From: Kingdonia uniflora
Taxonomy: Eukaryota; Streptophyta; Magnoliopsida; Ranunculales; Circaeasteraceae
Length of the DNA: 64,000 nucleotides
Direction: 5' to 3'
Assembly (NCBI GenBank): GCA_014058105.1
Contig: JACGCM010002428.1
Coordinates: 85,111-149,110, forward strand
Each line of letters opens with the position of its first letter. Position 1 is the stretch's first letter. This document shows positions 56,600 through 64,000 of the stretch, in pieces. The notes under the pieces were generated by a model. That model worked only from the letters and a program-made list of their open reading frames with translations. It was not told the DNA's origin and did not search any database. The position numbers were made by a program, and so were the translations under genes.

Positions 56600-58099
56600 G
56601 AGCATCACCACCAGTTGATCAAACGACCGAAGGGAGTGTATTATACTAGGCACAATGAAAAGCTAAAGATGTCACAAAACTTGTCTTTTCGTCCGTCATC
56701 CCTTCTTCTTCTTCTTCTTCACATCTATCTTTCTCTCTTCCCTCTAATATCTTCTCCTTTCTTCTCTTCTTCTTCTCCAAGCTCTTCTCCTTCTTCTTTA
56801 TTCTCTCTCTCCTAATCTTTACCCCATCTCTTTAATTCTTCTTCATCATCTCTCTCTCTCTCTCCCAAAGAAAGCTCCCCGTCTCTCTTCGTCATCACTC
56901 ATTTTGTGGTCATTTTCCCATTCGGTCACCGAATTACTAGAAAAATGAGTGTGAGTTGGATTTTTCTGTCAACGTACACTCTAAACTCAAACTTAAACTC
57001 TTCTAGCAGTTCCAAAAATGTGTACGAGTTATGTGTTGTACTATCAGAACTCAACCGGGTGTGAGGAGCTCACACTAAAAAAAATGAGTTTGGCAGACTT
57101 TAAAATGTCGCACTGGCTTATAAACACTAGCTCTCCTCGTTCATCCAACAAATCAAGCCCTAATTTACTCTAATTTCATCTCACTTAACCCAATTCATGG
57201 CGAAACCAGCCTCAAATCCCTGACAATGATGAGTTCTTGAAGATTAAATAAAGATAAAAAGAAGAACACAAAAGACGATCTTCTCCATAGCAACAAAGAT
57301 TGTCACATCTCCCCTTATTTTTTCTCTGTTTTCAAATTGACTTGGAAATGCTACTATTGATTAGGATATTTGTGAGTGGGGTTTACTTTTGGGTTAAATG
57401 GATGTTGGTTTTGATTTTTATCTAATGCATAACAAATTTTCCTTTTTCCCTACTCAGTGGTTTCTAGCATTTGTTGAAAGATACCATTAGGTTGTGATAA
57501 GGTCAACCCTAAGGTTTAGGGAGGGGGAACCTGGGTGAGGTCCGAAAATGACCCCCCCCCCGCCGGGGAATAATATTGGTAGGGAATATTTAGTTGAAAA
57601 AATTTGTAAACATGGTGAGGATTTGAACCTCTAACCTTATAGTGAGAGTCTATTATTGTAAACCAGCAAGGCAACTACTTTTCTTGTGATTTTTGGGGCC
57701 CTTTTTTATGTATTACTTTATCATTTGGAGGCCCCAAATTTACGTTAAAAATAGGAGGCCCTAGGCTATCGCCTCTTGCACCTATAGTCAAGGCCGACCC
57801 TATTGTGATGAAGAACAATTTAAAGGTAATGAAAAATGGGAAAGATTGAGGGTTTGGCGCCATGTTGAACTCATATGATGAAGGTTGAGGTTTGAGTGAC
57901 CGTATTCAAAGTGGTAAGGTTTAAAGAGAGAGAGAAAAAGATAGAGAGTTTTATGGTTGCAGGAGTCGCGGCGGTCTTCAAAAGTTCAGGCAGACTTTAG
58001 ATGTCCGACTGAAAACAAATCTTACCCACGTCAACTCTAACTACTGAGAGAATAGCCATAGGAACCAATCCACACCCAACTGCTAGTGCTAGAAATCTC
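56600..58099. mobile_element. Possible non-autonomous PIF/Harbinger-like element, 1.5 kb
   Basis: The left end, GAGCATCACCACCAGTTG (56600), and the complemented right end, GAGATTTCTAGCACTAGCAGTTG (58099), are both preceded or followed by TTA (56597-56599, 58100-58102), the Harbinger TSD. The TIR match is imperfect. The interior is non-coding: CT-rich 56700-56870, a poly-C run at about 57550, and two GGCAGACTTTA-type motifs (57090, 57990) suggesting nested pieces. Confidence 0.4.
57680..57804 (-). mobile_element. hAT-like terminal fragment
   Basis: On the minus strand it begins ATAGGGTCGGCCTTGAC, then AGGTGCAAGAGGCGATAGCC and TAGGGCCTCC, with repeated GGGGCC/GGCCCC. This is the typical terminus of a common plant hAT group (CAGGGCCGGCCCTG-like). 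The other end was not found, so it is probably a fragment. Confidence 0.4.
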
Positions 58100-58228
58100 T
58101 TAGGGAAAAATTAGGGAAATTGTAGTAGAGATTTGGTAGAGAGAGAGTGTCTTGATTCATGTTTTGAAAATATTTTAGAGTAATATTTGAAGATTTCCAT
58201 TCCATTGGGCTATCAGACGGGCATTGAT

Positions 58229-58396
58229 TGTAATCTTCAGCAACTTAGGATCTAACGGCTGAGATTGATTTTTCGAACAAAACTAAAGATTCAACGGTCT
58301 AGACTCATTTTTTGGCCTTGATGCTTGTGACTTGAAAGATCAACGGCTAAGACCCCAACCATATTGTTGGGTTTTTTTTTCTTATTATTATAGATA
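58229..58396. repeat. Dispersed repeat, copy 2 (partner at 30079-30240)
   Basis: Matches copy 1 in order and orientation, sharing AAAGATCAACGGCTAAGAC and the end TTTCTTATTATTATAGATA. Between 58103 and 58229 there is only A/T-rich sequence. Confidence 0.6.
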
Positions 58397-58679
58397 TGTA
58401 GCAATGTTAATATTGTTAAGCTTTTACTTTGAAATCTTATTCGAGAGATGCTGTGATTTCAGGGGTCATTAGACTGCTTAAAGCCTCGTGGGTACATGGT
58501 GGCCTTCGTATAGTTATCAGGTGCAGTTTACCCAGTACCTCTATCTGCCCTCGCTGCAAAATTGTTGTTTTTAACAAGGCCATCACTGATACAATATACA
58601 AAAACCTGGGATGAATTACTGGAAAATTGTTTGCAAACATAGTCTCGGGGGTTTTAAAGGTCCGAGTTAATAACTAATA

Positions 58680-58815
58680 CTCTTTGTCACAGGCTGTACA
58701 AGCCCACAATGACCTGGAGAGCCAAAAAAATGGGGTCTGTGGTTTTGATACCAGATGGTGATTATGAGTTGTAAATTGTACAGCAAATCTGAATAAATGT
58801 TGTAAAACTTTGTTA
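58680..58815 (+). pseudogene. Possible terminal-exon relic of a host gene
   Basis: A good acceptor, CTCTTTGTCACAG (ending about 58691), is followed by GCTGTACAAGCCCACAATG. One frame reads LYKPTMTWRAKKMGSVVLIP then DGDYEL and a stop (about 58773), the shape of a protein C-terminus; AATAAATG (58790) could be a polyA signal. The upstream 58430-58620 stretch has mixed composition unlike the flanking repeats. I do not recognise the protein and cannot link an upstream exon. Could be chance. Confidence 0.3.
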
Positions 58816-60257
58816 CTGTATTTTTATGTTTGAGAAAAAGAACATGAGCTATTACATTTTCGTTAGATATTTAATATATTACCATACTTTATATTCAGGG
58901 TCTACTTTGAGCCTACCACAGCTTAAACTTTGTTTGTTACATGGGCAATAATTCCAATTATAAACATTCCGAATGATATTAGCAATTCATGAACATTGGA
59001 TTAGCTAAGCTCTACAATCATATGTGAATGCAACGGTTATCCCATTTATGTTTATGATTGACCATTGGATTTGCTATGCTCTACAATCATATAGTTCATT
59101 TGGAATACTTGACCTAGTCGACGCCATGTAGAGAATTGGTAGAATTTTTTTTAGGTTAGATAGGTAGGGAAGGGGTGATGAATTTATAGATATTTTTGGT
59201 GAGGAAAACTACTTATTTGAAATTGGATTCTAGGAATTGAAAGTGAGAGAAATGGTTTAGGAAACAATTCTTCTTCTCTTACAATTACTTATTACTTGTG
59301 CAATTAGAAATTGATGAAACAATATGTGAACTCTTATTCTAAAACTAAAAAAATAGAAATTTGCAAGAGGGAGATATAATCATGCATACCTTTGAATGAT
59401 TGATGTGAGCAGCAAAGAAGAATCAAAGGGTCCTCACTCATCAGATTGAAATCCATCGAGGTTCATGGGTTAGGTCCCACTTATGGGATGTTTTTTTTTG
59501 GCTTACTACTTACTGAGGTGCTTAGGAGCCGTTTGGAAAACTTAGAAAAGTCGAAAATAACTTTATTAAAAAACTTGTGGAAGTAAAAGCAACTAAAAGC
59601 TTATTTGGCAACCTCAAAAATTAATTTACGAAATCAAAAATGTAATTGAGAGAAAATTACAAAAATGGTTGTATTCTTTCAATCTAAGATTGACTGGGAG
59701 AAGTCAAAACATTAGATCTTCATGAAAAAAATGAGTATATTGCAAATAAAAATTAACTTCTAATCTTGGGCAGGATTGAAGGAACATACTAATATAGCTC
59801 TCAATTTTGTTTTGTTTATACTAATGGTGACTAGTTTTAAAGTGGGATTAGTTTCATCAATTCTATTGGTTCTTGAATCTCACAAGATGGTAAGAGCTGC
59901 AATATGGGGTTACATCGGTGGGAATGTTAATCGTAGTTTTTATGATATCTTAGGTATGCAAGCTCATGTATTTATTGCCATGTTAGGTTCCTAGAATGAT
60001 ACTCTCCATCGAAGGAGGACATGATAGTGTGAATACAAAGAAATCACACTAAAGAAAGAATTAAGGATTAGAGTACACAGAGATCGAGATGGGGTAGGGA
60101 GAGAGATAGATAGATGACGCAATGTTCTTCCGCGAAATTGCTTTCAAAAAGCAAAGATTATTATCTTTCCATAAAGCTATATTTTAACTTTCAAAAGTAA
60201 TTTTATTTTGTGTTAGCAAACTTACTTTCTTGCTTTTCATCTTTACAAAGTAATAAC
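58816..60257. other. Non-coding spacer with small repeats
   Basis: No convincing gene. A short direct repeat, TTAGCTAAGCTCTACAATCA (58997) / TTTGCTATGCTCTACAATCA (59068), is 71 bp apart. A 72-codon plus frame at 59776-59994 (MKEHTNIALNFVLFILMVTS, later RAAIWGYIGGNVNRSFYDIL) is hydrophobic; no family recognised. Confidence 0.4.
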
Positions 60258-60264
60258 GTAACTT

Positions 60265-60386
60265 TTTTCTTCTTCTTTTTTTCTTTTTTTTGAGTAGGAA
60301 GCTACTTGTGGGAATTGATCCCAATACCTCTTGGTTTTCATTTTCCAAGCCACTAGTCCTACCAACTGAGCAAGCCCTCGTTGGTT
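60265..60386 (-). mobile_element. tRNA-derived SINE
   Basis: 122 bp on the minus strand, with pol III promoter boxes: box A TTGCTCAGTTGG (60373-60362) and box B GATCAATTC (60320-60312), 41 nt apart. The 3' end is an A-rich tail (plus strand 60265-60291 is T/C-rich). A perfect 7-bp TSD, GTAACTT, lies at 60258-60264 and 60387-60393. A tRNA-like head with boxes, an A-rich tail and a TSD identify a plant SINE. It overlaps spurious ORFs on both strands. Confidence 0.85.
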
Positions 60387-60449
60387 GTAACTTGTTTCTT
60401 TGCATCCAAATAGAGTATTAATAGGGGTATTAAGCACTTCAAGTGTATT

Positions 60450-61008
60450 TCTTTTTTGTCTTACTGGCAAGTAAGCAGTTGCTAGTAAGTGATCCAGGAA
60501 GATATGAAGATCAAACCTGTAGTAGCATATTCCCCAGATTCAACAAGAGTAAGCCAACACAGTGTAGTCAAAGACAGTCATACATAATTGAAGACAGACA
60601 GTATTCGAGAAGATACCACAAGTCCTTGACCTACTAAAAGTAGTCGTTGCTCCTGGTCAAGAAAGAGCTGTTAGAGATCCGCGAAGCTCGCCCACTACCC
60701 CCAGAATAGGAGACTGTTTCTTTCTTTTTGTAAACTGCATGTATCTACTACAAATACAGGCAGAGAATAGATTATTCAGAACCTCGCAATCCGTAACTTT
60801 ACTATCCTTACTTCCTAACCCTACCTCCAAAAACTTGCAATAACTAGCAACATACTGGAATTTATATCAAAATCCTCCCCGAGGTCGTGGTTTTTCTCAG
60901 CTTTTACTGAGTTTTCAACGTAAAATCTAGTTTGTTCAGCCTTTTATTACATTTTCCTTACGAATAGTATTGGCAAAGATTCTCCTTTCGGAAAACACGT
61001 CACTATAA
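60450..61008 (+). repeat. Putative 5' LTR of element B
   Basis: Placed by position before the primer-binding-like site. The left border is uncertain. No second copy is available in the window. Confidence 0.45.
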
Positions 61009-61068
61009 TTGCGTCGTCTGTGGAAACACCACACTTTTCTTTACCTTAACCGTTCTGGCAACAATCCG

Positions 61069-62500
61069 ATGACAAATATGATCTCCGAAGCCATTCCAAC
61101 ACCGTAAGATTTCACAAAATCAATCCGATCCGAAACGGTCAACCTGCACATGCAGTGATCGAACTTCATAAATAAATAGAGTTAGAAAAAGGCAAAAGAT
61201 TGGAAGATCAGCGCATTCATTCTCAAGTTCTTCAAGTGGAAAGAGACGAAAGAAGAAAGCCTTGGACCAACAGAGTCGAACATATCAGAAGGAGATGGAG
61301 AGATTAAGAAGGATACAAGATCGACTTACTGGCCGACAAGCGTCACCTCCACTTTCTCAAAGCGACCATCGGTCAAGAGAAACTCAGCGTGACGAATAAC
61401 CAAGAAAAGACGGATTACGAATTTCTCAATACAGATCCAAAAATCCAGATAGGGCTTCTCGGTATTTTGGCTTGACATCCCCAACATTGACAAGTCAAGA
61501 AGTTAATGCACGCGTCATAAAACTCCCCCACTGCCAGAAAGAAGACCAATCAGAGATCGATTAGAACCAGAAGGACAGAGATATTTTGTTCTGTAAGTTG
61601 TAGCCTTGCCAACTTCTCCACAACAGTTCGTCACCTTGGACGACCTAAATAATAGGATCCAGGCCATAAACTCTTATATTTCAGGCCGAAGATCTACGCT
61701 TGACAGAATTAAGACAAACCCCATCTCCCCTCATCTCGAAGTCATGCCCATCCAAGAAATTTTTTATATGCCTAAGTTCATTCAATATGCAGGATTCACT
61801 GACCCACTTGCCCATGTACGACATTTCAAAGCTGCAGTGGGATTATACTCCAAACTTGACCACATGCTATGCAGGTTATTCAACATGAGCCTAAATAAAG
61901 AACCTCTCAGATGGTTTAATACAATCCAAGAAGGCTCAATCACTACATTTGGCCATTGACAGTATTTATTCGAGTCGAATTATGCTTACCCTAAGGAGCG
62001 AGAGATTACAGTAGATTCCTTGTTTTTCTTCGAGCAAGGCGCAAAAGAAACCATGGCAAGCTTTAAAAGCATTTCTTGCAGGAAACTCAGAAAATTAGGA
62101 ACTCGGATCCTAAAATCATCGTTATAGCCTTCAGCTCTGCCCTGCACATCGACTCTAAGGTTCGAGAAGAGCTCACTCTGCACAAACCCAGAACAGTGAT
62201 AGAAATGATTGATATAGTTAATAACTACATCGAACTTGAACGATCCAAGAAAGATAAAATGAAAAACTCTTCTGCCATCCATTCTCGACTCACAGCTTCT
62301 TCTCCACCTCAAAATTTGACCACTACTGAAGCACCTAAACAACACGACAGAAACGTCGACAATAACAGGAGGCCCGGCAAAAAGGACAGAAGACCCGACA
62401 GGCCAGTCCCAATTTTACCACCAATTACAGCGACTATCTCCACTATCTTACCAACGATAAAGGGAGATATCACAATATCCATAGAGCACCACAAATAATA
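61069..62500 (+). pseudogene. Element B gag
   Basis: The ATG at 61069 gives MTNMISEAIPTP and is followed by an early stop. The basic/coiled region (61180-61440) includes KGKRLEDQRIHSQVLQVERD. The capsid block (61606-61959) reads FVTLDDLNNRIQAINSYISG, FYMPKFIQYAGFTDPLAHVR, HFKAAVGLYSK and NKEPLRWFNTIQEGSIT, the retrotrans_gag start. The second half continues ALHIDSKVREELTLHKPRTV and EMIDIVNNYIELERSKK (62130-62250), closely parallel to element A (LHKPQTLEEVLSKVNSYIDL). A Pro/Arg-rich tail follows. Stops and frameshifts separate the blocks. Confidence 0.78.
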
Positions 62501-62559
62501 CCTGATCTCCCCAACAAACCTTTATGTCAGTATCACAATATCCATAGTCACGAAACTGA

Positions 62560-63330
62560 CAACTGTTACTCTCTCATTCGAATCTTTCATCGTATCCTCT
62601 TAGTAGGAAGGCTTCATAATAATGTCCTCGACATCTAAAAGTTCCTCGAGGATGAGACAAAGAACAAAGATGTTAAACAGAATCAAGTCCAAGGGAAAGC
62701 TCGCCACCTGTATATAAACGAAATTGAAAAAGGAAAGAAAAGAAAACAGGATGACCAGATTACATCCTATTACAAAATGACCTCCTCAGATAAATCAGCA
62801 AAACTTCTTCCAAGCTCGTGCAAATCAAAGCGTTCATACCAAATCACCTTCGAGGACTATGACACCTGCCACGTGAAATACCCTCATGATGAACCTCTCG
62901 TCATTATGCTCAAAGTCGGACATGACTACCTACATATGTTTCACGTCGATACAGGAAGCGCAACGGATGTATTGTTCTGAAGAACGATTAAAGTTCTAGG
63001 CCTCACAGACTCTCTGAAAGCTTCAACGACAATAATCACCGGCTTCAACGGTTTGAAAGATTCATCCACAGGAGAATTACTCTTCCAGTTCAAGCAGGAT
63101 CAGAAACAACATTCTTAAAATTCCTTATCATTATGCTGAATCCAATATTTGGGTATTTTGGGACACAGTTGGTTACATTCGATCAAAGCAGTCCCTTCTA
63201 CTTATCATCTGGCACTAAGATTTCAAACAGATCACGAAATCTACAAATCAAATGTAGCCAATCAGTTGCACGCATGTGCGAGAATACCACAACAAACTTT
63301 CATACAGTAAAACTTCTCAAAGTATAGCAA
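62560..63330 (+). pseudogene. Element B protease
   Basis: An open frame from 62777: SYQITFEDYDTCHVKYPHDE, PLVIMLKVGHDYLHMFHVDT, GSATDVLF. The catalytic VDTGSATD (62948-62970) is intact. A TGA at 62978 ends the frame. The protease then continues in other frames with LGLTDSLKASTTIITGFNGL and a flap region near 63120-63200. The upstream zinc-finger end is recognisable at about 62515-62580 (CQYHNIHSHETDNCYSL, CX2H-type like element A). Confidence 0.75.
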
Positions 63331-64000
63331 CTATAGCAGGAAACACCCCCTACATTCGAGCAGCATGACACCAAAATAATATAATCCATTGAACTCGATA
63401 GTCCAGGGCATCACACCTTCATCGGCTCCAAGCTATCCGCCGACAAAAAAGAAGCCATGATCCAACTACTTAAGAAAAACATCGACATTTTTGCCTAGAC
63501 ATTCCAAGAAATGCTTGGCATTGACCCATCAATCGTGTGCCACCAACTAAACCACCTTCCAAACAACAAAGTTATCATACAAAAATGACAGAACCTAGCT
63601 CCCCGCCTCCGCGATGCAGTGAACAAAGAAATTGATAAACTCCTCCGGGTAGGATTTATTCGCGAAGCCAAGTATCCAAAGTGAGTTTCGAACATCGTAG
63701 CAGTCCCAAAGAAAAATGGAAAAATTAGGGATTGTGTTGACTTCACAAAACTCAACAAGTTTACACCCAAGGATAGTTTTCTGCTACCACTGATTCCGCA
63801 ACTCCCCGACTTCGTCACAGGGCACGAACTTCTTTCCATGATAGATGCAGCCTCCGGCTACAATAAAGTTCCACTCGCCGAAGTCGATCAAGAAAAGACA
63901 ACCTTTATTACTGAAAGAGGTCTCTACTGTTACACAGTGATGCCTTTTGGGTTAAAGAATGAAGGAGCTACTTACCAAATGCTTGTCACAAAAATATTAA
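63330..64000 (+). pseudogene. Element B reverse transcriptase (N-terminal half, runs off window)
   Basis: Linker, SIELDSPGHHTFIGSKL, then IDIFA(stop)TFQEMLGIDPSIVCH. RT follows: LRDAVNKEIDKLLRVGFIRE, SNIVAVPKKNGKIRDCVDFT, KLNKFTPKDSFLLPLIPQL, LLSMIDAASGYNKVPLAEVD, ITERGLYCYTVMPFGLKNEG, ATYQMLVTKI at 64000. The YVDDM catalytic box would lie just past the end. The first half of RT contains two stops (about 63498 and 63588), and a TGA replaces the Trp of the KYPKW motif near 63682. Confidence 0.85.

Larger units (their letters stand above)
60450..64000 (+). mobile_element. Element B: second Tat-type Ty3/gypsy retrotransposon (5' part)
   Basis: LTR, primer-binding-like site, gag, protease and the start of RT are present before the window ends. 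TTGCGTCGTCTGTGG (about 61010-61024) corresponds to TTGGTGTCGTCTGTG in element A, so both use the same class of primer site; the LTR therefore ends just before it. The LTR start (somewhere near 60440-60480) cannot be fixed without the 3' LTR. The protease and RT are closely related to those of element A (VDTGSATDV; AASGYN-VPL), so it is another Tat member. Confidence 0.8.

Noticed and set aside
56700..56870. Ser/Leu-rich ORF over a CTT-rich tract
   Set aside because: Low-complexity microsatellite gives an open frame by composition.
57610..57670. tRNA-like stretch (minus strand GGTTCAAATCC box B and CCTTGCTGG)
   Set aside because: No cloverleaf can be drawn and box A is poor. It sits near a hAT-like terminus and looks like repeat DNA.
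59776..59994. 72-codon hydrophobic ORF as a membrane protein gene
   Set aside because: No homology recognised, no promoter or exon context; left as spacer.

Overview
This window looks like flowering-plant nuclear DNA from a TE-packed intergenic region. It is AT-rich, its coding stretches are split by GT-AG introns, and its elements belong to typical plant families. I found no intact host gene, rRNA, tRNA or CRISPR. Nearly every recognisable open frame belongs to a decayed mobile element, and element termini or target-site duplications (TSDs) could be read directly for six of them.

Layout. (1) 1-17.7 kb is the right-hand part of a Mutator-like element (MULE-1). It carries a minus-strand, multi-exon plant-mobile-domain (PMD) gene. 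That gene is split near its start by an 11.5-kb Ty3/gypsy Tat-type retrotransposon (element A, 5147-16652), which has two RNase H domains and a multi-exon antisense gene. (2) 17.7-22.2 kb is a LINE 3' region cut in two by a truncated Ty1/copia element (C). (3) 22380-28843 is a full-length but badly decayed minus-strand copia (D) with the TSD AAATG. (4) 28.9-29.7 kb is an unrecognised minus-strand gene relic. (5) 30893-41343 is a complete 10.45-kb MULE (MULE-2) with ~149-bp terminal inverted repeats (TIRs) and a 9-bp TSD. It encodes a FAR1-like transposase (+) converging on a PMD gene (-). (6) 41789-43147 is a 1.36-kb non-autonomous MULE with a 9-bp TSD. (7) 44.1-46.0 kb is a third, divergent PMD gene (+). 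(8) 46574-51738 is a Ty3/gypsy element (E) with the TSD TACAT, TA...TA LTR ends and a truncated 3' LTR. (9) About 51978-56454 is a PIF/Harbinger element with transposase and Myb-like ORF1; an 852-bp hAT-like MITE (55280-56131) splits ORF1. (10) 56.6-60.4 kb holds small non-autonomous repeats and a tRNA-derived SINE with a 7-bp TSD. (11) From about 60.45 kb to the end is the 5' part of a second Tat-type retrotransposon (B).

The most unusual signal is a family of short inverted-heptamer repeats (ATTGTCGA ... TCGACAAT, unit roughly 50-65 bp). They fill the introns and spacers of both MULEs, including a well-defined intron of the FAR1-like gene, and I did not see them elsewhere in the window. Because exon boundaries and even exon lengths are conserved between the two PMD genes, these look like once-functional transposon genes whose introns were colonised by a small satellite.

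Most genes here carry in-frame stops, and several catalytic Asp codons have become Asn. This fits C-to-T decay of methylated, silenced elements. The nesting gives a relative order: LINE before copia C, MULE-1 before Tat A, Harbinger before the hAT MITE.
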